DNA from: Thermoplasmata archaeon
GTDB lineage: Archaea; Thermoplasmatota; Thermoplasmata; Thermoplasmatales; Thermoplasmataceae
Direction: 5' to 3'
Length of the DNA stretch: 6,157 bases
Assembly: GCA_021826785.1 (NCBI GenBank)
Contig: JAKAYN010000043.1
Span: forward strand, 1 to 6,157
Below, piece after piece: positions 1 to 6,157 of this stretch (the first letter of the stretch is position 1; the number at the start of each line of letters is the position of its first letter). The position numbers and the translations under genes were made by a program. The notes under the pieces are model-generated. The model saw only the letters and a list, made by a program, of their open reading frames with translations. It searched no databases and was not told where the DNA came from.

Positions 1-1
1 A

Positions 2-388
2 ACCGCGGTCATAGCACATGAATTCGCACATGTAAAATTAAGGCATAATTTAAAAACCTCAATAATAAACTTCGCAGTAATACTTTTTTTAATAAATGTA
101 GCGCTTTATGGTTTTACATTAAATTCCATTTTTGGATTGATCCTTCCCGTGATTTCAATAATAATATATTTATTATTTACAACTTTTATATTGAATTACA
201 TAAAAAGAAGAAACGAGATACAGGCAGATCTTACCGCAATAAAATATGTAAATCCTGATTATCTAATAAGCGCACTTGAAAAGATTTCAAATTTGGAGAT
301 ATTTACCAGAAGGATTAATGATATATATTTAGATCATCCGTCAATAGATAAAAGAATATCAATAATAAACAATTCAAGGAACTCATAA
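2..388 (+). CDS. M48-family (HtpX-like) membrane zinc metalloprotease, C-terminal part
   Basis: The frame is open from base 2 to a TAA at 386-388 and the N-terminal part lies outside the window; 128 residues are visible. Visible residues 6-10 read HEFAH, the HExxH zinc and catalytic motif, in the context VIAHEFAH typical of M48 peptidases. Two hydrophobic stretches follow (about residues 20-37 and 42-66), matching the membrane segments after the active site in HtpX. Residues 70-76 read RNEIQAD, whose Glu72 fits the third zinc ligand in the M48 'E..AD' motif. DHPSIDKRI (about 111-119) corresponds to the conserved C-terminal 'HP....RI' motif. Known role of the family: membrane-bound proteolysis and quality control of membrane proteins. 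Active site facing the cytoplasm is inferred. It could be a non-HtpX M48 member, because the N-terminal membrane segments that would help decide are missing. It is separated from nep1 by 30 bases, which carry a separate promoter. Confidence 0.88.
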   Translation, partial: TAVIAHEFAHVKLRHNLKTSIINFAVILFLINVALYGFTLNSIFGLILPVISIIIYLLFTTFILNYIKRRNEIQADLTAIKYVNPDYLISALEKISNLEIFTRRINDIYLDHPSIDKRISIINNSRNS

Positions 389-389
389 G

Positions 390-397
390 CTTAATAA
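390..397 (+). promoter_or_regulatory. TATA box of nep1, probable leaderless promoter
   Basis: The octamer CTTAATAA is centred about 25 bases before the A of the nep1 ATG at 419. This is the spacing expected between an archaeal TATA box and the transcription start. It therefore predicts a transcript that begins at or next to the start codon. No Shine-Dalgarno-like sequence lies between it and the ATG, which agrees with a leaderless mRNA. The call rests on position and AT-richness only. Confidence 0.45.
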
Positions 398-418
398 CCC
401 AAGATACAATAAAAGCTC

Positions 419-2087
<1,669 letters not shown>

Positions 2088-2471
2088 TTAAATGTCAGCC
2101 ACCTTTTCTATTTTATATCCCTTTATCTGCAGTACCGATGATCTGTTTATTATTCCCTTTAAAAATGTCTGAGAGACCCCGAGCTTATCAATTGCATCCC
2201 CTATAAAAATGCTGTTGTTTTCCATCATTGATATAATTTTATTTTCATAGTTTGATAGCTCATCATAGCTCATAGTTGTTGCGTATATAATATCTGATAG
2301 ATCGGCCATTGATCCTATTAAATTTATCTGAACGCTTGAATAGTATGTGTGATATGCCTTCTCCGGGCCGTTGCTTCCTGTTGTCCACTGTGTTTCTATT
2401 AACTTTATCTTATCAAGGTAAAGCAGGGCCTTTTTACCATCGGCACCATATTTTTCCTCTATCTGCTGCAT
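2088..2471 (-). CDS. ArsR-like winged-helix DNA-binding protein, distal part after an in-frame stop
   Basis: The longest stop-free ATG frame gives 127 residues. The start reads MQQIEEKYGADGKKALLYLDKI, which fits the helix-turn-helix of an ArsR-type winged helix: 'IEEKYG' then a recognition helix. KLIETQW and the wing (about 29-48, including GPEKAYHTYYSSVQINL) come next. A second short helical part (about 57-115) probably serves dimerisation. If this were the true start, the first two helices of the winged-helix fold would be missing. Those helices are encoded in the same frame just upstream (2588-2490), separated only by a TAA at 2489-2487. This ORF may therefore be a remnant, may be expressed by reinitiation, or may be joined to the upstream part by readthrough or by correction of a base error. 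No Shine-Dalgarno sequence precedes the ATG at 2471. It is the first gene of a unit with trm56, whose ATG directly follows this stop. The regulated genes are unknown. Confidence 0.7.
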   Translation of the reverse strand: MQQIEEKYGADGKKALLYLDKIKLIETQWTTGSNGPEKAYHTYYSSVQINLIGSMADLSDIIYATTMSYDELSNYENKIISMMENNSIFIGDAIDKLGVSQTFLKGIINRSSVLQIKGYKIEKVADI

Positions 2472-2486
2472 TGTTATCCAGCCTGT

Positions 2487-2588
2487 TTAAAGATCGAGCA
2501 ATAACCTTCTTTTTATATCTGTATCCGCTGCATGGAATATTGTAACAAGTTCTCCAACATCATTAACAACCTTAATCCTGCTTGCCAT
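2487..2588 (-). pseudogene. N-terminal fragment of the ArsR-like winged-helix gene, ended by in-frame TAA
   Basis: Reading down from the ATG at 2588 gives 33 codons: MASRIKVVNDVGELVTIFHA followed by ADTDIKRRLLLDL, then TAA at 2489-2487. The same frame then continues TGWIT into MQQIEEKYG of the downstream ORF. The joined sequence matches the order expected of an ArsR-type domain: helix 1 (GELVTIFHA), helix 2 (TDIKRRLLLDL), a loop with a Gly-Trp turn, helix 3 (QQIEEKYG) and the recognition helix. The stop lies in the loop between helices 2 and 3. No frame change is needed, so a single substitution in one codon would restore a protein of about 166 residues. A GTG at 2597 in frame is an alternative start. 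It is called a fragment rather than an independent small protein because the homology-like pattern runs straight through the stop. Confidence 0.72.
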
Positions 2589-2610
2589 TTTATTCACAAT
2601 TGTTATATCG

Positions 2611-2638
2611 AATATAATTATTTCTGAACTTTTATAAT
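2611..2638 (-). promoter_or_regulatory. Promoter region for the winged-helix/trm56 unit, two candidate TATA boxes
   Basis: Read on the minus strand, TAATTATATT (2620-2611) is centred about 27 bases before the ATG at 2588, the right distance for a leaderless transcript beginning at that ATG. A better-looking box, ATTATAAAAG (2638-2629), lies about 45 bases upstream of the ATG and would give a leader of roughly 20 bases without an obvious ribosome site. Either supports 2588, not 2471, as the original start of the winged-helix gene. The sequence alone does not decide between them. Confidence 0.4.
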
Positions 2639-2647
2639 GTATACATT
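2636..2647. repeat. 12-base perfect palindrome in a divergent promoter region
   Basis: AATGTATACATT reads identically on both strands. It touches the upstream edge of the ATTATAAAAG box of the minus-strand winged-helix gene and lies about 45 bases before the plus-strand 128-residue gene. A dimeric winged-helix protein encoded next door is a natural candidate to bind it, but in DNA this AT-rich a 12-base palindrome can arise by chance, so its function as an operator is unproven. Confidence 0.35.
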
Positions 2648-2692
2648 TAATATTAAAAAAAAGATTAATGTAGTAAATATATATATAGAGAT

Positions 2693-3079
2693 GTGAAGAA
2701 CTGGAGTGGCCATATAGTGTTTAATGATTCTTTCCACTGGAAGGATCTTGAAAAGTACTTTCCTGACATGTATTATGTGGTTGAGGAAAAGACCAGGGTT
2801 AACCAGGAAGAAAAACAGTTTGATGATGTAATGCTTGAACTTAACATGGAGGAAATATCAAAGGACAAAAAACCATTTGGTTACAGAAGGGAAAATGCAA
2901 AGTTCAAGATGATAATACCACAAAACAGTAATGAAATAACAATATTCCATGGGATCCCGTCAGACGAAATAGAGGATGTTACAGAGGAGGTTGCTGCGTG
3001 CATAAAATCAAAGAAGATACATTTTAACATAGAGTATGATAAGATGATATTAATAAAGATAGTTGAGGAAAGATCATAG
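2693..3079 (+). CDS. Unrecognised 128-residue soluble protein
   Basis: I do not recognise this family. The protein is charged and soluble, without a signal peptide or membrane segment. Its middle (about residues 36-68) is rich in Glu, Asp and Lys. The second half alternates predicted strand and helix: KFKMIIP (71-77), EITIFHG (81-87), an acidic helix SDEIEDVTEEVAACIKSK (90-107), HFNIEYD (110-116) and MILIKIVEE (118-126). This suggests a small alpha/beta domain. Start: the frame is closed upstream by TAA at 2666-2668, and GTG at 2693 is the only reasonable start. It overlaps an ATG-TGA start-stop pair at 2691-2696 in another frame. The gene diverges from the winged-helix/trm56 unit and ends one base from the convergent cobS, so it is probably transcribed alone. 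Unbroken coding of 128 codons in AT-rich DNA with codon use like its neighbours supports a real gene. Confidence 0.75.
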   Translation: MKNWSGHIVFNDSFHWKDLEKYFPDMYYVVEEKTRVNQEEKQFDDVMLELNMEEISKDKKPFGYRRENAKFKMIIPQNSNEITIFHGIPSDEIEDVTEEVAACIKSKKIHFNIEYDKMILIKIVEERS

Positions 3080-3080
3080 T

Positions 3081-3806
3081 TTATATTAATTTAAATGAGA
3101 TTAATATTATTATAATCGATATTAATCTTGATAGCTCGCCGTTAAAGCCGATTATATCGCCATTGATTCCATTGAATATTCTCTGCTCATGCATTTTGAA
3201 TATGTATGATACAATGATTGATATCAACGAAAATATAATAAATATTATATATTTATAAAATATTGCATATATAAATATAACCACAAGAAAATTTATGAAC
3301 AAGATTTTAAATGGTCTATCAAAATATGATATGAATATGTTCGAAATCCCATTGGAGAATGAACTGCTTTTATAAAGTGATATTAACATTGAGAATCTCG
3401 ATATAACCTCTGAGACTATTAATGCCATTAAGCCATAAAAGCCATTTAATGATGAAAGCGCCGCGATCGTCATCATATAAATTATAAAAAACAAAACAAC
3501 CGATCCAGTGCCATGATAAACATCTTTTATTATCTTTATTTTTTTGTCTGAATCATGAACCATCAATGTATCGCCGAAATCCATAACGGCATCTGCGTGA
3601 TTAAAACCATATATAATTATAAGAAATGATACTGAAACAACGGATGCAAAAAGTAAATTTATAAAGCTTAAAAGATAGAATAAAATTGCGGATATTGATC
3701 CTGTTATTGCACCTGTAATTGTAAAAAAGAAGACGATGTTTTTATTAAGTTCTGATTTAACCGGTATAATCGTAAAAAATGATATCGCAGATCTTAATCC
3801 CTGCAT
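3081..3806 (-). CDS. cobS: Cobalamin synthase CobS (adenosylcobinamide-GDP ribazoletransferase)
   Basis: CobS is a polytopic membrane enzyme that joins adenosylcobinamide-GDP to alpha-ribazole (or its phosphate), a late step of B12 assembly. The 241-residue length is normal. LRSAISFFTIIP (4-15) matches the family's N-terminus and fixes the ATG at 3806. NHADAVMDFGD (69-79) is the metal-binding HxDGxxDxxD motif, with H70, D72, D76 and D79 kept and the usual Gly replaced by Ala. KIIKDVYHGTGSVVL (91-105) and NGDIIGFNGELSRL (215-228) match the other two conserved loops. Long Ile/Phe/Leu-rich stretches around 24-68, 101-135, 165-204 and 227-240 are membrane segments. The start lies 13 bases inside the end of the gamma-carbonic-anhydrase-like gene, so both are on one transcript and probably translationally coupled. 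The segment is notably AT-rich, as expected for a hydrophobic protein in this genome. Confidence 0.94.
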   Translation of the reverse strand: MQGLRSAISFFTIIPVKSELNKNIVFFFTITGAITGSISAILFYLLSFINLLFASVVSVSFLIIIYGFNHADAVMDFGDTLMVHDSDKKIKIIKDVYHGTGSVVLFFIIYMMTIAALSSLNGFYGLMALIVSEVISRFSMLISLYKSSSFSNGISNIFISYFDRPFKILFINFLVVIFIYAIFYKYIIFIIFSLISIIVSYIFKMHEQRIFNGINGDIIGFNGELSRLISIIIILISFKLI

Positions 3807-4309
3807 CTACTTCCCTTAACGATATCGAACTCGCCATTTAAATGTCTTTTGTTTAAAATTAGATATTCCCTTGCATTGTCCTCCGCCATCTTTCTGTATT
3901 TTTCATCGGATTTTATTACCTTTGCAGGTAGTCCCGCTATCAATGAATTCTCAGGTGATTCAAAGTTTTCAGTAACAACAGCACCTGCAGCAACAACACA
4001 GCCTGATCTTATATGCGATTTATTCATTAATATTGCGCCCATACCTATCAAAACAAAATCATCAACCGTGCTTCCATGAACTATGGCATTATGCCCAATG
4101 GAAACATTTTTACCTATTATTGTTTTGTCATTTACCGATGTGTGAATCGTTGCATTGTCCTGTATATTTGTGTTATCGCCTATGACTATTTTATTCTGGT
4201 CGCCTCTTATTACACATGAATCCATAATTGTTACATTATCGCCTATTGTTACATCACCAATGATTACAGCGGTATCTGCTATAAACACGTTTTTACCTAT
4301 CTTTACCAT
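3794..4309 (-). CDS. Gamma-carbonic-anhydrase-like left-handed beta-helix protein
   Basis: Hexapeptide repeats ([IV]-G-D/K-x-[VT]-x) run from about residue 4 to 120 (for example VIIGDVTIGDNVTI at 15-28), forming a left-handed beta-helix, followed by an alpha-helical tail (about 133-171). The three zinc ligands of the gamma-carbonic-anhydrase class are present: H56 (ATIH), H73 and H78 (SIGHNAIVHG). Also present are R35-G36-D37 and N48-I49-Q50-D51, which match the class's active-site Arg, Gln and Asp. The acidic loop typical of methanogen Cam is absent, placing it with the CamH/YrdA/CaiE/PaaY type. Members form trimers with active sites between subunits. Reversible CO2 hydration is possible, but many members of this group have weak or no measured activity, so the substrate is uncertain. 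Length (171) is typical. It is the first gene of a unit with cobS. ATG at 4309 starts right at the first turn. Confidence 0.9.
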   Translation of the reverse strand: MVKIGKNVFIADTAVIIGDVTIGDNVTIMDSCVIRGDQNKIVIGDNTNIQDNATIHTSVNDKTIIGKNVSIGHNAIVHGSTVDDFVLIGMGAILMNKSHIRSGCVVAAGAVVTENFESPENSLIAGLPAKVIKSDEKYRKMAEDNAREYLILNKRHLNGEFDIVKGSRCRD

Positions 4310-4408
4310 AAACAGTTAATATTTTAATATAAAAAAATTTTTTTAAGTGATAATATATATTTTTATTTTTACTATATATGTATAAAAACCTTTTTAAATA
4401 TATAATTA
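4310..4408. promoter_or_regulatory. Divergent promoter region with an A7T7 tract
   Basis: This 99-base AT-rich spacer serves the gamma-CA-like/cobS unit leftward and the transketolase genes rightward. On the minus strand, candidate TATA sequences are TTTATATT (4333-4326) and CTTAAAAA (4347-4340); neither is clearly better. The block A7T7 at 4331-4344 is self-complementary and the kind of sequence that stiffens or bends DNA. I see no conserved operator or riboswitch fold here. In particular, there is no recognisable cobalamin riboswitch ahead of the cobS unit. Confidence 0.4.
4381..4400 (+). promoter_or_regulatory. Two overlapping candidate TATA boxes for the transketolase operon
   Basis: TATAAAAA (4381-4388) is centred about 25 bases before the ATG at 4409. 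TTTAAATA (4393-4400) is centred about 25 bases before the in-frame ATG at 4421. Each box would give a leaderless mRNA beginning at a different start codon of the same gene. The second box, preceded by AAACC, resembles the archaeal BRE-TATA arrangement more closely. Confidence 0.45.
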
Positions 4409-5245
4409 ATGCATAACATAATGGAAGAATATGCTATTAGTGATTTAAAGACAATATCAAAGGAGCTGAGAAAGAAGATCATTGAAATGGTTTATAGCGC
4501 AAAAAGTGGTCATCCAGGTGGTTCACTAAGCATAGCAGATGTTTTAACTGTTCTTTACTTTAAGGAGATGAATATAGATCCAAAGGATCCACATAAAAAT
4601 GATAGGGACATACTTGTTATGAGCAAGGGTCATGCATCACCTGCACTTTATGGTGTTCTTGCAATGCGTGGATTCTTTGATGAATCTCAGCTTTCAGGTT
4701 TCAGAAAGATTGATTCTGATCTTGAGGGGCATGTTCACCGCGGAATACCTGGTGTTGAGACGTCCACAGGCTCTCTGGGCCAGGGTCTTGGCGTCGCCGT
4801 TGGTTTTGCGCTTGCATCAAAAATTGATAAAATTAAAAATCATGTTTATGCAATACTTGGAGATGGTGAAATGGAGGAGGGGAACACCTGGGAATCCATC
4901 ATGGCCGGTTACAAATTTGGTTTGAATAATCTAATAGCAATACTTGACAGAAATAACATACAGCTTGATGGATTCACAGAGGATATAATGCCTTTAAATG
5001 ATATAGGAAAGAAGGTAAGATCCTTTGGCTGGCATGTCTATGATATAAACGGACACGATTTTGATGAAATAGCGGCTGCAATAGAGGACGCAAAGAAGAA
5101 CAATGATGCACCAAGCTTTATCGTGGCGCATACAGTGAAGGGCAAGGGCGTTAGCTACATGGAGAATAATCCGAAGTACCATGGCGCGCCACCGAAGAAC
5201 GATGATGAATTTAAAAGGGCCATTGATGATATAGAGGCGATGTGA
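4409..5245 (+). CDS. Transketolase, N-terminal (thiamine-diphosphate-binding) subunit
   Basis: Archaeal transketolase is often split into two polypeptides. This one holds the pyrophosphate-binding domain. Motifs: SGHPGGSLS (33-41), SKGHASPALY (72-81), TGSLGQGLG (120-128), the Mg-ThDP motif starting GDGE (151-154) and ending at DRNN (180-183), VKGKG (243-247), and YHGAPP (257-262). H35, H75, D152 and H258 match conserved residues of the family. With the C-terminal subunit it transfers two-carbon ketol units between sugar phosphates (xylulose 5-phosphate, ribose 5-phosphate, erythrose 4-phosphate). In archaea lacking the oxidative pentose pathway it supplies pentoses and erythrose 4-phosphate. 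The 278-residue length is normal. Start: ATG 4409 gives the longest frame, but ATG 4421 (MEEYAISDL) is equally well supported by a TATA box and would remove four residues. The stop TGA directly abuts the next start. Confidence 0.95.
   Translation: MHNIMEEYAISDLKTISKELRKKIIEMVYSAKSGHPGGSLSIADVLTVLYFKEMNIDPKDPHKNDRDILVMSKGHASPALYGVLAMRGFFDESQLSGFRKIDSDLEGHVHRGIPGVETSTGSLGQGLGVAVGFALASKIDKIKNHVYAILGDGEMEEGNTWESIMAGYKFGLNNLIAILDRNNIQLDGFTEDIMPLNDIGKKVRSFGWHVYDINGHDFDEIAAAIEDAKKNNDAPSFIVAHTVKGKGVSYMENNPKYHGAPPKNDDEFKRAIDDIEAM
5234..5241 (+). promoter_or_regulatory. Shine-Dalgarno-like site for the transketolase C-terminal subunit
   Basis: GAGGCGAT near the end of the N-terminal subunit gene differs by one base from the archaeal GAGGTGAT core. 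It ends four bases before the ATG at 5246, or eight counted from GAGG. It would support initiation of this internal operon gene, whereas the first gene seems leaderless. It also supports 5246 rather than the in-frame ATG at 5258. Confidence 0.5.
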
Positions 5246-6157
5246 ATGCAGGCAGAGATGCTCGAGAGCCTTAGAGAGGCATACGGTGATGAGCTTGTAA
5301 AACTCGGATCAAAGAATAGTAACATAGTTGTTCTTGATGCCGATCTTTCAACATCAACAAAAACCGAGCTTTTCTGGAAAAACTATCCTGACCGGTTTTT
5401 TAATATGGGCATATCAGAACAATCAATGGTTACAACAGCAGCCGGACTAGCACTTTCAGGCAAAAAGGTTTTTGCATCAACATTTGCCGTTTTTCTTTCA
5501 AGGACTTACGAGCAGATAAGGCAGTCAGTATGCTATAATAACGTGCCTGTAAACTTTGTGGTAACGCATTCCGGTATATCCGTCGGTGAGGATGGTCCAA
5601 CGCACCAGATGCTTGAGGATGTCGGCATAATGTCAGGGTTGCCAAACATGTATGTAATAGTTCCGGCTGATTCAGTAGAAACAAGAAGGGTTATTGATTA
5701 CCTTGCAGATTCTGGAAACTCACCACATTACGTCAGGCTAACAAGGGAAAAGTTTCCTGTAATATATGACAATGATTATCAATTTATTGAGGGAAAATCA
5801 TCTTTATTAAACGATGGTGATGATATAACAATAATTGCATATGGTATTATGGTATCATTTGCATTAAAGGCAGCGGAGCTACTTAAAAAGCATGATATAC
5901 GTGCAAGGGTAATAAACATGTCATCGATAAAGCCAATAGATGTTAACGCTGTAATAAAGTCCGCAAGAGAGACGGAAAGAATTATCACTGCAGAGGAACA
6001 TTCCATTTATAACGGCCTTGGAAGCAGGGTCTCAGAGATTGTTGCAGAGCATGAATACGCAAGGGTTAAGCGCTTTGGCATGAACGATATTTTTGGAAAA
6101 AGTGGCAAGGGCATGGAGCTTTTTGATTACTTCCATATAGGATATAAAGACCTTTTA
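5246..6157 (+). CDS. Transketolase, C-terminal (pyrimidine-binding) subunit, 3' end cut by the window
   Basis: An open frame starts at ATG 5246, immediately after the TGA of the N-terminal subunit gene, and runs in frame to the last base without a stop (304 codons). The pyrimidine domain shows FNMGISEQSMV (52-62), where Glu58 is the residue that activates the ThDP aminopyrimidine. ASTFAVFLSRTYEQIRQSV (77-95), THSGISVGEDGPTHQMLED (107-125) and IVPADSVETRR (138-148) follow. The transketolase C-terminal domain begins about residue 190: DITIIAYGIMV, RVINMSSIKPID (221-232) and AEEHSIYNGLGS (249-260). Family members are about 310-320 residues, so only a few residues are probably missing. Together with the preceding subunit it rebuilds one complete transketolase; active sites form between the two chains. 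Zero-spacing implies coupled translation and a fixed stoichiometry. An alternative reading as 1-deoxyxylulose-5-phosphate synthase is unlikely, since archaea make isoprenoids by mevalonate and the length and split match transketolase. Confidence 0.95.
   Translation, partial: MQAEMLESLREAYGDELVKLGSKNSNIVVLDADLSTSTKTELFWKNYPDRFFNMGISEQSMVTTAAGLALSGKKVFASTFAVFLSRTYEQIRQSVCYNNVPVNFVVTHSGISVGEDGPTHQMLEDVGIMSGLPNMYVIVPADSVETRRVIDYLADSGNSPHYVRLTREKFPVIYDNDYQFIEGKSSLLNDGDDITIIAYGIMVSFALKAAELLKKHDIRARVINMSSIKPIDVNAVIKSARETERIITAEEHSIYNGLGSRVSEIVAEHEYARVKRFGMNDIFGKSGKGMELFDYFHIGYKDLL

Noticed and set aside
59..370. 12-base direct repeat TCAATAATAAAC at 59-70 and 359-370
   Set aside because: Both copies are in the same reading frame and encode Ser-Ile-Ile-Asn in the peptidase gene; common codons in an AT-rich gene explain it.
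2309..2545. Plus-strand open frame of 78 codons
   Set aside because: Antisense to the winged-helix gene and its N-terminal fragment; the minus-strand reading makes a coherent protein fold and this one does not.
3849..4079. Plus-strand open frame of 76 codons
   Set aside because: Antisense to the hexapeptide-repeat gene, where regular repeats on the other strand produce an accidental open frame.
4310..4408. Possible cobalamin riboswitch before the cobS unit
   Set aside because: The spacer is only 99 bases, almost pure A/T, with no B12-box-like sequence or stable stems.
4632..4925. Open frame of 97 codons in another plus-strand frame
   Set aside because: Overlaps the transketolase N-terminal subunit across its conserved motifs; a frame shadow.
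4994..5182. Minus-strand open frame of 62 codons
   Set aside because: Antisense to the end of the transketolase N-terminal subunit gene.
5430..6006. Two minus-strand open frames (5430-5684 and 5779-6006)
   Set aside because: Both are antisense to the C-terminal transketolase subunit, whose frame runs uninterrupted with all family motifs.

Overview
The window looks like ordinary chromosome from a Thermoplasmatales archaeon. Archaeal markers are a Nep1 homologue, a Trm56 tRNA methyltransferase, a transketolase split into two polypeptides, TATA-box promoters about 25 bases ahead of several starts with little or no leader, and no consistent Shine-Dalgarno sequence. By eye the base composition is AT-rich, with heavy use of ATA (Ile) and AGG/AGA (Arg) codons. 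Together with the acidophile-like gene set this suggests a Picrophilus-like organism. The genus is an inference from memory, not a search result.

Layout, left to right. (1) Bases 2-388 (+) hold the C-terminal part of a membrane M48 (HtpX-like) zinc peptidase cut by the window edge. (2) nep1 (419-1078, +), a SPOUT methyltransferase for small-subunit rRNA, probably on a leaderless transcript. (3) Tail to tail with it and overlapping by 17 bases is trm56 (2087-1062, -), a second SPOUT methyltransferase, here fused to a C-terminal HD phosphohydrolase domain. (4) Directly upstream of trm56, with no spacer, is an ArsR-type winged-helix gene (-). Its reading frame is interrupted by a TAA at 2489-2487: an intact 33-codon N-terminal stretch lies in the same frame just upstream. 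(5) A 104-base divergent intergenic region contains a 12-base perfect palindrome and leads into an unrecognised 128-residue gene (2693-3079, +). (6) A second minus-strand operon carries a gamma-carbonic-anhydrase-like hexapeptide protein (4309-3794) overlapping cobS, cobalamin synthase (3806-3081). (7) A second divergent region (4310-4408) with an A7T7 tract leads to the two transketolase subunit genes (4409-5245 and 5246 to the window end, +), which abut with no spacer.

Functionally this is housekeeping: RNA modification (nep1, trm56), the last steps of B12 assembly (cobS), CO2/bicarbonate chemistry or an unknown acyl/hydration role (gamma-CA-like), sugar-phosphate interconversion (transketolase) and membrane protein quality control (M48). 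I found no mobile element, CRISPR array, tRNA or rRNA. The points that deserve a second look are the in-frame stop in the winged-helix gene, the Trm56-HD fusion and the orphan 128-residue protein. There is no gene-free stretch longer than about 105 bases.
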